The notes beneath the pieces were generated by a model. That model made no database searches. It was not told the DNA's origin and was given only the letters and a program-made list of their open reading frames with translations. A stretch of DNA of 64,000 nucleotides from Holacanthus passer (lineage: Eukaryota > Chordata > Actinopteri > Pomacanthidae), in assembly GCA_025331565.1 (NCBI GenBank), contig JAFREQ010000043.1:124001-188000 (forward strand), in the 5' to 3' direction. Below, in pieces: positions 1 to 12,795 of this stretch. Each line of letters begins with the position of its first letter. Position 1 is the stretch's first letter. The translations under genes were made by a program, and so were the position numbers.

Positions 1-2017
1 CGCACACTCTCAAACACGCAAACACACCCAAACAATCTTCACCCTCCTGTCCCTCGCTCAGTCTCCTGCAGCCCGCCTAGCTTAATTGATGCCCTTCCCT
101 AACAGCCTAAATTGCACAGCCGGGCTTTGAGGGCAGCGAGTGGGTTGTCAACAAGTGTGGCCTGAGTGAAGCCGCGGCCCTTCACCCAGAGTGACACTCC
201 ACCTGACTCAGCAGCACACAGGCACTGTTTACTGGACCTGTCCACCGCAATCAACATGCCTGCATTTGGCCTGACTGTAATTCCACCGTTAACCTCATCA
301 CTGCCAGGAGAGGGGAGATCGGGGGGAGGGGGACGCTCATCTGCCTTCCTCTTTTGTCCTTCCTCTTCTACATCAGAGTGCATCCAGTCGGGCGCACAGG
401 GCAACAAATGGCTCACAAGCACTGTGCAAACACTTAATCATGCAAACACACAGGCACACACAGAGGAAGGATCTGCATAAATTATCCTCAGGAGAATGTT
501 AAATTGAATTGCATTTCATTTCACTGGCTGCACGTAATGCACAGTAAATCAAATTAAAATGTAATATTCCAATTACAGACAAAGTTAAAATGAAAATGAA
601 AGACGTATTTAGGCCTGCATAGATTTTACTCTATTACAAAACGTAAACCCTGCAGAAAAATATAACTCACATTTGCATTTATATTTTCTTACTGCGATAA
701 CATGATTTAAGACAAAAATATAAATCACATATTCATGCATGATGTGTCATATATGCTGGATTTTTTAAATTTAGAAAAACTGCTTTCTTGCTGATTTGAT
801 TTTGTACTGTCTATATATTTAGATATATCTGTGCACTTGCACTGTGATGGTTGCCCACTTGTTGCTCACCCATCTGTCTTTAGCACTGTCAGCACAAAGC
901 TAGTGTGGACTGTCCAACTGACACTGATCCATTCAGACAATCACCTATAATGGCTGATCTGGACAGAGGTGGACTTAATGTACCCTCAGCTCAAACACAA
1001 GAGTGATGGAAAGGAAGCTCCTCTGACTGACACGCCATGAGACACAGCCGGTTAGGACCTGAAAGAGTGAAAGCTGCTGACCCCACATGTTGTCTCATTT
1101 CTTAAGAATCCATCAGTTGGCGTTAACACGCGTTGGGCTTGTCATGCCTCTGATCTCCGTTTAGTAAAAACCCAGTTGCTGATTGAGAAGCTCTGAACAC
1201 AAAATTCAAAGCCTCTTTGAAGTGCTGATGGTTATCACAAGGTCAACACACATTAAATGGTATGTAGCTGTCACACGTTGCTGCTACAAAGAGATACATA
1301 CACAAAGAAGAAGTGATAGCACCTGCGGTTTGGAGACATAATTACAGGAGAGCGAATAAAGGTTCAGTTTGAATGGTGTTTGAAAAGGGAGTTGTCATGT
1401 AGGATTAGAGCCCTGTTGAAGCAATACCTCCCACGACCTTTCAACCCGTGCTGCAGGGTCAGCCTGAATTCCTCCCAGCGCCCAGCGCCTGCGGCCCTGC
1501 TCTCCTTAAACACAGAGCGCTCACTCCCACTCCCACTCCCAGTCACACCACTGTAACTGTCATCTGTGGGACAACATGCCTGTAATCATCTTGGATTTTA
1601 CTGTATTAACTGAAATTTGCTTCAAACGTGCGAAATTTGGTTCAAGTTCAAAAGTTGAAAAAGGAGGTCAAAGACTTATTTCTGATTGTAATACAGTTAA
1701 CTTTAGAGACAATATTCTGATGCAGATGTGAGTGAGACTGAGAGTTGTAGCAATATATTAATATGTATCATGGGGTTCTGGTTATAAATTTGTTTGTCCA
1801 ATGTTAACATAATCAATTCAATTTAATCGATTCAAGACATTATTAAAACTCAATTATCAATAAATGCTATTTCTTCATTCACCATCATAATAGACTTTAA
1901 GACTTTAAGATAAAATGCCCTTTTAAAAACTCGATTTTCATTTAAAAATTGCATTATTATGATCACTTTAATCTAATAATGTAAACAAAGGTTACACATT
2001 CTAATTACTTAGGGAGC
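1..2017. other. intergenic, no feature supported
   Basis: The first 480 bases are moderately GC-rich with overlapping frames on both strands, and the rest is AT-rich. I see no splice-bounded exon, RNA gene or repeat copy that I can place. Confidence 0.6.
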
Positions 2018-2828
2018 TAACTAGCGAGACCAGGTTAGACATTATTATTCAGCATCAAAGTAAAGAGTCGCTGTTAGTGTTAGCAACCCGTTAGCTAGCG
2101 CGACCACAGATAAAGTCTTTTAGTTTTTGAGAGTTGTTTGTCTTTCTTTGAGGAACATCTTTAGATTCAAAACACTGGTGAGGAAATTAACCTGCTAATG
2201 TTTGCTGCTACCATTAATGCTGTCTCTTGACTTTGAAACTCATTAATACTTTAAGCTCACAACCCCGCCTAGCTAGTTGGCCAGCTAGGTAGGTAACATG
2301 TGCAGCCTTGTTAAGCCTTAAGTCTTTTTAATTCGTTGCAATGTTTATTTACATCAGCAGCTAGTTAGTTGATCCAGAATTATTTCGACATCCTTGTCGT
2401 TGTTGCTCTAGCTAACGCGAGCTAACCGGCCAAACTGGGCCAACCGGTGAGCTTGCTAGCTTAAGAGGCAGGGGACGCTGTTCGTCCAATCATAGTGAGC
2501 AATTTTCTTGACTTCAAACCCTTTTAACGACTTTCCTCGTGTCTTCATCAAAGGAAACAATGCGAATTTACTTTGCCATGCCAGGAAAAATAAATAAATT
2601 GTGCGGCGGGACACGTGATTGGCTGAAAGGTGACAGTGACAGTGACATTACAAAATATAAAGTAAAATAAGGTAAAAGTGTCATAATAAAGAATGTTATT
2701 ATGAAATAAAAACAGATTTACCACAAACAATTGGACATCTTAAGATCTGCTGGCTCACCCTAAAGACGACCCACCCTGCGAGGTAGACTGGATGAGCTGA
2801 GGTGTATGACATTGCCGTTATGACGTCA
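2018..2828. promoter_or_regulatory. promoter-like segment: GCTAGC-rich DNA, CCAAT, E-box and CRE
   Basis: From 2018 to 2460 the motif CTAG within GCTAGC/GTTAGC-like contexts recurs at least seven times, with CpGs. Then come CCAAT (2486-2490), an E-box CACGTG (2612-2617) directly joined to a reverse CCAAT (2618-2622), and a perfect CRE palindrome TGACGTCA (2821-2828). No TATA box or linked coding exon is visible. It may be a promoter with a non-coding first exon, or an enhancer. Confidence 0.3.
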
Positions 2829-4593
2829 CATGAAACAGCTGCTGGAAAAACAAAACATCAGTGAAACAGCAAAAACCTTGAACAAAAGACTGAATGCAAA
2901 TGCAGTGAATACTGGACCAGATCCGTTGGGAGCTGTGAAGGAGCCAAAGGTCATCAGGAGTCAGTGGATGGCCAGAGAAAGAAAATTTGTTATCATGTGA
3001 CCTACATTCCACACACTAAATGAGATTTGGGCCGGTTTTATTTGCTGATGAAGACCATGACTTGCAGTTCAAAGTTCTGAAATTACAAGAAAGTGGGACC
3101 TTGAGCTGAAATCATTTTATCACACACTGTATGAACGTTACAAGTTACCCATGAGTCTATTATTGTTTTGGATTATGTCACATTGCTGAGGTGTTACTTT
3201 TACCGTGTCCCAGTCTTGCATGCAACATACACACTGGCTCCATGTAGGTTAAATGCCATAAAATCGCCGTTTAACGACTTTTTAAGTGGCTTGTTTGTGC
3301 CCGTAGGCTCCAGGAATGTCTTTGAAAAGCACACAAGCCCCAAAAAACAAAATATCTTATGAAATTCTTCAAGTGGCTTAAAACAGTGTGGTCTATTAAA
3401 ATCTCTTAAGGAAACATAAAACTAAGCAGCTCATTTGATTTGATCCTGTAATCCTTTTTAGATTAACAGTGAATTAATTTGGCAGTTGGTAAATCCCTAC
3501 CTCACCAGTGTAAATCACTGGTATAAAAGGTCTGGTTATAATGCAGAACAAAGGCTTATCTGTTTCACAAGTGAGCACTCCATCTATTCATGCCCTCCCT
3601 TGCACTGCTAACAAACTTTCAAATGTCCGCCTCACATAATTAAACCCGTTCGCCGGATTTGCCCCCACAGAGAGGGATGAAACAATCCCACAGACAAACA
3701 TTAACCCAGGGCCTGACCCTGCAGCTTGTCAAGAAGATGAACGTCTGAGACTGGAGGGAAAAAAAAAAAACAGCATTCCACTTCCCGTAAACCAGTAAGG
3801 GGGAGGGAGGGGGATTTTGGGAAGTTTGGTGAGTCATCACTTTTTCTTTTCTACCGGCGCTCCCCCCCTTTGGCATCACAACGTGGAGCTTGAATACCTC
3901 CACGGCAGATTGCCCCGTCACGCTTTGAATAGGCCCTCTTGAGTTCTGACAAGTGTCTCACATTGGAACGTTGCTGCCAGAGTCGCAGCTGTCTGCGCGG
4001 CTGTCACCGTCATGAGCTCCCTTTGTTGGCGCACACTTTGAAACCTGAGGAGATAACAAGTTAAGACTTCGAGCATGAATAAAAAATAAGCATGCAATGA
4101 CTTGAAGCGCTGCTGGCTCGAACCCCCGGCTTGTCACTCAGGTTTGTTCTTGTCAGTGTGCATGTGTTAAACAGTTTCTGTGATCAGGTCAAATACAGTG
4201 GATGGGATGAGTCAGTGGATATCTGCTACCACACTGAGAATTTATTACTCGCTAACTTCATCTTGTGTGACAATAACATGCTGACGAATGCCTGTAAAAT
4301 GATGACAGGGCTCAAATATAGGAGCTTTTACAGCAGTTTTAGGAGCACCTCATAATGGAAAGTGCTTCAGTTCTCATCGAGAAAAACCACAGATTTTATT
4401 GCTGTACTTTCTTCTCCTATTTTTATGTCAGCTCTTTTGTGTGACCACTCATTCGCCCTTAAAGCGTTCTGTTCCACTAACTGATCATCGACATCATTTC
4501 GTGGTTGGGGACTCTCCCCAGAGGGCCCCCTGCGTGCTGCACAAAAACACCCTCAAACCTTCTATTAGGGGCCGGTTAGCTCCAGGGGCCGAG

Positions 4594-4620
4594 CCTCTCT
4601 CTCTCTCTCTCTCTCTCTCT
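4594..4620 (+). repeat. (CT)n microsatellite
   Basis: Perfect CT run of about 27 bases. Confidence 0.9.
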
Positions 4621-5082
4621 GCCGTTCATGCACACACAGGATATTTATCACTCTTTAATGACAGGCTCTACAAAGGGTGATGTCACCGGCCGCAACACAA
4701 CAACGTACAACAAAAGGCCGGCCGGCCCACTCTCGTCTCAGTCCGACCGCGGTGACCTCACTTGATTGATAGGTCTCAGTCTCACTGGGCTCTTTGTGCC
4801 AGCGCGGCCGTCGTGGTATGTGGCACATGAGGCCTGGATGCTGCCGCTGCTGCTGCTGCTGTTGCTGATGACTAAGAGTGAGTAATCAAAACAGTCGCAG
4901 AAACCGGCCTGCTTCACAAAGATGGTTGTTACCATTAAAATGTCATCGAGGACTTGATATAAGGCAGTGTTTGCTCTTGTGGACAAGCATATCTCGCCTT
5001 TGTCAGCTGCGGGAGACGGTCAGCCTGTTCGTGTTGTGTCTGCGCACAGTTAAAAGCAGTAAATACTTGGCTTGAAATGTGC

Positions 5083-5112
5083 ATATGTGTGTATGTGTGT
5101 GTGTGTGTGTGT
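5083..5112 (+). repeat. (GT)n microsatellite
   Basis: Near-perfect GT run with one A interruption. Confidence 0.9.
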
Positions 5113-5483
5113 GCTCCATGTTGGTTGTTTCAGATGTCACATATAGACCTTATTGGCTTTGCGTCACCTGTCGGGCTCCATTTGTAGATGTGCCAGTTGT
5201 TGTCGGGAGGCGTTTGTCCATCATCAGTCATAAATGCACATTGTATTCATAACAACAGCTTGCGTGGTGCCCCTGCTTCACCTCTCCACTCTAATTCCAG
5301 TGTATGTTGTTTCATTGATTTTACTATAAACAGACCTAAAAATCCCCTTTTGAGCACATAGCCGGTTTAAAAAAACATCACTTTTCTCATCATTGAAAGT
5401 GAAAAAAATTAGATTTATTTCGGTGGAAAATTCTTAAAATAACTTTCTTTCGCTCTCTATGCCAAAGCTAGTTCTCAGGCCTG

Positions 5484-5484
<1 letters not shown>

Positions 5485-5520
<36 letters not shown>

Positions 5521-5521
5521 T
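5485..5521 (+). repeat. compound (TC)n(AC)n microsatellite
   Basis: TC run passing directly into an AC run. Confidence 0.9.
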
Positions 5522-8500
5522 CACTTTTATGCACACATTAATAAGCCTGTATTAAGTTAAAAGCACGGATCCCGTCCCACAGCTATTACACACAAGCTTC
5601 TTTCAGTTTCCAGTAAAGGTAAATAACTTCAACAGCATTTCTCTGAATGTGCTCCCTTGTGCATAAACACACATATTTAACTAATACACTCATCAAAGAC
5701 CTTCCGCTTGAAATATAAAAAAACCCCAACAACCTCTACTGTGATTTATGAAAAACAAAATCCATTACTGCTCCAAACCCCTGCTTGCGGTTTTCCTTCA
5801 AACCGGTGCTTTGCTAGCTGACTCACTGGCTGAAGTACAGCGGATTTCCACTTCCACTTTGGCCCGTTCATCTGAAATGCTGGAGAAAAACAGCGAGACG
5901 GGGAAGGGGAACGGAGGGAGGAAGAGATGGAGATCTGGAAGCCATTAGAAGCTGGCAGCTGTGACCTGGAGTGGCTGATTCAGAGAAGGAGAGAGAGAGG
6001 AAGAAAGAGGGAGGGAGGATACGGCACATGATTGCCATAATGAATTTAATATCTGTGCATGTGCAGGTCATTAATGCAGAGCCTTGTGATTTAGCAGCAG
6101 GGAAGATGGAGACTGTAAAAAGCCATTTTCTAAAAGCAGTCGATCCTCTTGACAACTCCTACTGCTCTGCCCGCATTTCCCATAGAGACTAATAAAGTCT
6201 TATCTGGCTGTTTATCCATCCTTTGTAATCTGTTATCAGTTTTTTTCATACTTCCTTCCTCTCCTGGTAAGTGTGTACATACCTCTCTCTCTCTCTCCCT
6301 CTGTCTCTGTCAACCACCCACGCCTGTGCTGTGAATCTACTTATAGAATAACCCTGTCCTAAACCGAGAAATCGAGAAATTCAACCGTAACCAGGCACGG
6401 CAGGTCTGTCAACTTTGGATTTCTCCTCATGACGAAGTGGTGTTCACTGGACTTCTAGCACAAGTGTTATCCCATATATAGATGATCCCGAGAAAATATG
6501 TAAGGAATGGATTGCAAATGTTAACTGACTTAGTATCTACAGTACTGGGGCAAGGGACATCCCATTCGCTACCTGTTCAGGACTGGAACGTCACCTGTCT
6601 GGGACCTGTCTGGGACCTAAGAGTAACGACAGCAGCTCTGTCCTGCTGTAGCAACTCCAGCCAAACTCCAGCCAAACTTCGATAGTGTTACCTTTGCCAA
6701 ACTCATCGGTTATTCCTCATCCTCACATCCTTTTCTCCAGTCAAAGTGAAGTCTGAAGATATGAGCATTAAAGCCCAAAGCTACCCACCATGTCCTGTCC
6801 AAGTATGCATTGGGATTTATAGCAACATTTCAAACCATCCAAAGATTATAGCAAATAACAGTTTAATAACTTTTAATTTTTTAAAACTGTACCAATACTA
6901 CGCTTTTATTTCCATGTCTTCTAAATGGATCCTGGGATGTGTAGTTTTAGCCTCACTCTTTTAGCACAATATTAATAAGCATGATCAAGTGAATATTCAT
7001 ATTTTACATAAACTCTTTTACAGATTTTTCATTTAAATGCGAAACAGATGGACACATTAAAAAGTCAGTTAAAAAGTTTTTAACCAACCCCTTTAGATTT
7101 GCATATGCAAGTTAACTACTGCTGATAAAATCTACCAGAAACAGTTGTCAGTTCAACCAACAAACAACCACAGTGACATCTTCTGATTTTTATCACCTCC
7201 ATTCTACACAGTGATTGGCCTATAGGTACAATAACGACTCTATCTTCCGGTGCGTCCATGTGAGTCAGGTTTCGGGTTGGGGTAAGGCCGGAAGAAGTGA
7301 GACAGGATTGCCATAAACAGAAAGCAGTCAGATGCCACAGAAGTGATTCCAACTCTCCCATATCCTGTTCAGAAAGTCCATGGAGAGGCCACTCGTATGA
7401 GACGAGAACTACACTGGGTCTCTGGGTTTTCACCTGTGACTCATCCACGCGAATCACAAGGATTCACATCGCGCGACTCATCTGAGGCTCAAACACACAC
7501 TGTTCAAATAATGTGTGGCCTACTGCTGCTCGTCACAAACAGGTACACAAACACACACAAAATGTGGATGTAAGTAGTGTTGGTTTTGCTTTGAGTTATG
7601 GCGGCATTTGGAATCGAGGGCAGTGACGCTCAGTGACTGACAACCATGTGAGGGAGAAAATATTAACTTCCCCTGCCGCTCCATGGGGGATTTCTCCCTC
7701 TGTCATAGGCCTGCCCTTGTAAATCCACAACATCATAAACACACACAAACACACACACACACAGCCAGATACATAAACCACATTCACACACGGGGCAAGT
7801 TTATTTGAAAATGCTACTGTGTTACACCAGCTTGGTTAATGACTGAGCTGTATGGTGAACCATGAGCAGTGCACGCCCAGTAAATATTAATACTTAACAT
7901 TATATAAGTCATTATCTACCTACTGTCAGAGCAAGATAAGGACCCTAAACATAATCCTCTCTGCTTTGTGGTTAAGGGGGCTAGTGAGCAGCACTGCAGT
8001 GATGTACAATTGGGTCTGTCCCTCTGCCTCTATCTAGATTTCATATGCTCACTCCAAAATGAAACTTTCTGCTCGGCCGATTTTCAGTTACACTCATCAA
8101 TCGCAGCAAGAGCTTCTCCCTCCCCACCTCTTTTTTCGTTGTTCTCCTCCTCCCCCTCTGACGTCTCTGGTGGTCTGACACCCGTGTGGTCCTCTGGGGT
8201 CAACAAGGGGGAACGCACACACACACAAAGAAAGAGAAAGAGAAAGGGGTTTTCACCTGGTGTGAGTAACTTTGATGGTTGAGAAGAATAATCCTGCTTG
8301 TGAGACCCCTCACAGATTGAAAGTGGTGATAATTTAAAGAGTCATAGTGGTTGTGATAGTATAAAAAATATGTATAATACTGAGCATTACTGCTAACAAA
8401 GCATGCCACAAGTTTCGCAGATTATCAAGGTCCTTTAGGCTGTTGATTTCAGCTCGTGCCAGTACAGTGTAAAAATACTTTTCCAGCAGACAATTGAAAC

Positions 8501-8629
8501 TTGCTTAAGATATTTTTTGCTGAAACTGAAGTGAAAACAAGCTCTCTGGAAAGCAGGAAATCAATGTTTTAATGCATTGGGTCAGAACATGATAAATCAT
8601 TTCAAAAGTTTGAGTTGTGAATCAACCAG

Positions 8630-8672
8630 TCAGTCATTTTATTTGTCCCCAAAAACAAATTGCACAACAGTT
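8630..8672 (-). repeat. possible LINE 3' tail
   Basis: On the minus strand this reads GTGCAATTTG, then TTTTGGGGACAAATAAAATG, the style of 3' end common in fish CR1/L2/Rex-type LINEs. No coding part is attached. Confidence 0.3.
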
Positions 8673-8874
8673 TCTCCAAAACCCGAAGCAAGTCAAAATC
8701 AGACAAAGATAAAGAACTGATGAAGAACCAAAACCAAGAAAACAATAACAACGCAAACAGAAACCACAACGCTACTGCTGCCGGTGGCTGCGTGGGCATG
8801 CATTCATCAGACTGTGTATGGTTTTACTGTATATGGTTTGATGGTTGGAGATTCACTCATTGCAGCTTCTTAGT

Positions 8875-8899
8875 GAAGAAGAAGAAGAAGAAGAAGAAG
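8875..8899 (+). repeat. (GAA)n microsatellite
   Basis: Eight GAA units. They create a poly-lysine end in an otherwise meaningless reading frame. Confidence 0.9.
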
Positions 8900-10609
8900 T
8901 AGAAACTCAGGAATTGGCTGTGAAATGGAAACACCCAGTCAATTAAAGTCCTGTCTGTAAATGTACGGCAGGTATGAGAGAGATCGAAGGAGTATGGGTG
9001 CAATGCAAAACTATAATCTGTTTATGTGACAAAAATATCTGTATTCAGATTTATACCTATTTGTAACAGCAGAAGTTGTTGATTGCTTAATTTTCTCTGT
9101 TATGTTGTTTATTGCTCTATTTCCATTTGTGCCCATATGTACTTGTATAAGTTTAGCTGGCCACAATATATATACCACAACAGATTTTAACAATGGAAAA
9201 ATACGAGTGAGAATAGTATAATTTTCTTTAAAAGTTGTGTATGCAATGTGAGGAAAATAAAGTTGGTCTGATTTGTCTATGATGAAATAATGTATGTGTT
9301 ATTTGCATAAATAAAATCTATGCAACATCAGTCACTCTTTACCCTGCATCAAACAACAAATCTGGTGAAAATTTATTGAGCATAAACCTCAAGTCTGAAA
9401 AGCTTTTAAGAGCCCATTATCTGTTCATGTCTGAATAATGTTTGTTTACATCCCTACAAAAGAGATTTATTTAAGCTTATAGTTCAGTGACATGTTGGTA
9501 TGGCTCAGAACTGACAGCCAGAGGAATCATTTCAAAAGTTCCACTTCTGTCAACTGGGTACAAGTTCACCAGCTCATCATTTCTTTACTTCAGGAGGATC
9601 CAGGCTGAAAAGCTGAAAGGTCACTTGTGATGTGATTTTCAAGAAGAGGGGAGGACGAGCAGTACGTGACATCAACCTCCTGTCACAGCTTGGCGTTTGA
9701 GCTTAAAACAGAAAAATATCACTTCCTTTGGGCATTATTTTTAGACTCGGTCATGTAGTTTAGCCAAGAATATCTTTGTCATGGTCAGATCCACCCATGA
9801 TCTTTGCGCGTGGAAGACGTGTGAGATGCAGCGTGTGTCAAAGAGAGGTGGTGCACTACGATAGAGAGGTTTATCATCGTTTTATGTCATCGCTGTGTGT
9901 GTTTTTCTAAAAAAAATCAAGATTGTTTTGAGATAAGTCAAAAGGAATGACGACACAGGATATGTATGCGTGAACACATGCACATACTGTACCAGGGAGT
10001 AAACAAACTGAAGTCATTTCTGCATTAAAATACCATGAATGGAAAAGCTGCATGTGCAGGTTTTGAGCTCAGTCAACACATTTTGTAAATGTCGGATCAA
10101 GAAATAGGGCAAGAAAACTACATGTTCAACATGACCTTCTTCCAATGGAAAAAAAAAAAAACACACACGTGACTCATGACTCACATTCCAAGGCTATTCT
10201 TATTCTTCTATTTCTTTATGGAAAATGTTCTGTTCTTCTATACTTTGCCTCTTACAGCTCTCCTCCTCGTTCTAATTTACACAAACTTCAGTGCTGGTGA
10301 GGTCACAGCTTCCTCGATTTGTGGTTTGTTAGATGATTGAGCAACATCGTTCATTGACGCACAAAACTTCAACTTGATGACTCGACTTCTGAAAACTCTT
10401 GTGTGTGTCATGTGTCCGCCAGTGTCTTGTAAAGGAAAGCTGTAGGCTCTGTTGCATCAGATGAACGCCACAAACGGGTAAATAAACAGAATGCAAAATG
10501 AAGAGGGGGTGGACAAAATAATTTGTTCCCCTTCACAGTATAATGATCTGCAAGAACTACTGCCTCTGTCAAACTTGTAAGCTCTGTGTTGAGAGAGATC
10601 TTGGTAATT

Positions 10610-10845
10610 TTTTTGCCGTCTTAGCTGCATGACTGTAGCAATGGTAATGACCAAAATATGCCAAAGACTACTGGATGGATTGGTTTGTCCAGACATTCAC
10701 GGTCCCCAGAGGATGAATCCACCTGACACAAGGTTGACATTTGTGATTTTGAGTGAAATGTCTCAACAACTATTGGAGCGATTGCCGTGAGATGTTGTAC
10801 AAACATTCACGTCCCCCTCAGGCTGAATTCTGATTCTGACGCAAT
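10610..10845 (-). mobile_element. MITE family 1 partial copy, inverted
   Basis: Contains two tandem versions of the family's right-hand unit: GGTCCCCAGAGGATGAATCC near 10702 and CGTCCCCCTCAGGCTGAATT near 10811, each preceded by a CTACTGGATGG or CAACTATTGGAGCGATTGCC block. Orientation is opposite to the 62.7 kb copy. Confidence 0.6.
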
Positions 10846-12565
10846 ATTATTTTAATATGATGGTGCACATTTCCAGACAGTCTTTCCTGGAAGGCATTCT
10901 TAGTATTGCAGGCGGTTGTTCACATGAAAAGTGAAGAAATAGTTGTGTCACAAGAGAAAAAAAAAACAGAGAGAGGAGCCTAGCTTACCTTCTCACCTTT
11001 GCACACCTGGTCAGTCATGTCGCAAAGTGGGTGTGGATGTCAGATCGTCGGTTTCGGAAAGTTACGGAAATGGCCAGAAACATCCTCCTCAGTCTAACAT
11101 TGGAAAAGGAGTGGGATGAGGGGGTTTCTGAAGCTGAGCAGCACTAGTATATAATATACTGGTGCCTATAGTCTTGCCATAGTTTGTGCTGGTGTTGCAT
11201 TATTTTTTCCAGGTGTTTCATTTATTTTGTCCAACCTCTGCACATCCCTTAAATCTGCTCACACAGAAATGCTTGTACCTTGAAGCGCACTGCAACTACC
11301 TCCGCTGAAGGCACGGAGAGAGTGTATTGGACTCGGCATGCTGCCACGAGAGCTTTCAGGGACTTTCTCATAAATCCATTGTGAAAGCTTTGGGGTGCTG
11401 ACCAGGACGAGCAGAGCAAAAGTGAGAGTATGGACGGCTGCAGTTTGAGGGAAAGATGGAAAAATACAGAGGCAGGAAAAGGCTATTTGCCAAAACAAGG
11501 GGAAAATCCAGAAGCTGTGTCCCCGTTTGGTGGGAAACACTGCATTGTATTCACCTCCCGAGGGCAAGAGAACAAACGCACCCGACTGAAGTATAACTGT
11601 TAGTCTTTTCTGAAACGATATTTTATACAGTTAGATGACTGAAATGAATACATGACACAGTGATACGAAGATCAGATGAAAACGTGTGCATTGTGTTTGG
11701 CATTCCACTCTGTGCTATCTGATTCCACACGGCTATTGTTTGCTCTCCTCGAGTGTGTGTGTGCGCACATGTGCGTGTACACTCAGCCCAGAAAAGCTTT
11801 AAAGTGGGTAGCTCTTGATAGATTCCTGTTTGTTTTCTCGGCACAAGATCAAAGTCAGGTGGCCTTAAAATTGACTCGTAGGGGTTTGCATTGTATGTCA
11901 CCGCTGAGTAAAGACCTGGAGGAGCGAGCGCGCTCTTTAATGTTGATCCAAAAACCAGACTATCCACTTGGTAACACCATTTCACAGGTGAGAGCCGTGT
12001 CAGCCTCCGTGAAACTAATTCCCACGGTGAGCCTTTGCGGGTACAGCACGGAGAATACTGAGGTAACGATTCTGAGTCCAACCTGTTAATTTATAAGCGA
12101 TCCAAAGAGGCAGAGCTATTCTCAGTGACAGAATCGGATTATGTGACGATCCATATGCAATCGCTTCATGCCAAGGGAGAAGACAGACGTGGAGGAGAGA
12201 TGGCAGAGAGGAGACAGAGGGATTAGAGATGAGAAGGAGGTGTGGGGGTGTGCGAGGAAGGAGGAGGAGGAAGATGGAGAGGGAGAGGGGGGCGATGGGA
12301 GAGAGAAATAGCAGGGTTGCCAGGACTCCAAAGCTTGTCTGTCATTCCGTGCGTCAGTCAGCCTATTCCCAGGCTCCGACGCAGGTACAGAATTTGCGCA
12401 AATGAGAGTATATACTATACACATGCGCGCACGCTCAAAAACACACATTTTGTCACTCCGTCAACGCAAGCTGGATGCTGGAAATATCCCTATTTATCCC
12501 TTGTCACAGTCTAATTAGATTCCACCACCACAGCAATGCTTTTCCCTTCACACACACATTTTCTT

Positions 12566-12566
12566 A

Positions 12567-12601
<35 letters not shown>
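12566..12601 (+). repeat. compound (TC)n(AC)n microsatellite
   Basis: CT run followed by a CA run. Confidence 0.9.
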
Positions 12602-12759
12602 CCACACTCACAGCCACACTGAAGCACCGCAGACCTTCTGGCTGTTTCCCTGGCAACAGCTGCTTCCTGTTTGTCTGCCGTAGAGGAAGGGGTAGGGGTG
12701 ACGGCGGTGGCGGCAGCAGCGGCGCAGTAATGAGAATAAAGTGACCCTGAAGTGGGCAT

Positions 12760-12762
<3 letters not shown>

Positions 12763-12794
<32 letters not shown>
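12763..12794 (+). repeat. (GT)n microsatellite
   Basis: Perfect run of about 16 GT units, 160 bases after the CA run, so the two could pair as an inverted repeat. Confidence 0.9.

Positions 12795-12795
<1 letters not shown>

Larger units (their letters stand above)
2829..10609. other. intergenic, microsatellites only
   Basis: Microsatellites and the possible LINE tail are listed separately. An AP-1 consensus TGAGTCA occurs at 3830-3836. An AATAAAGTTGGTCTG sequence at 9256-9270 looks like a poly(A) signal, but no upstream coding frame goes with it. Confidence 0.55.

Noticed and set aside
4105..4135. tRNA-like B-box (GGTTCGAGCC on the minus strand)
   Set aside because: Flanking bases do not pair into a T-stem, and no A-box or acceptor stem lies at the right distance.
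8660..8902. 80-codon frame ending in poly-lysine
   Set aside because: The lysines come from a GAA microsatellite and the start overlaps a possible LINE tail.
11623..12089. Overlapping frames of 152 and 137 codons on opposite strands
   Set aside because: They overlap almost fully, show no domain, signal or splice context, and read through low-information sequence.
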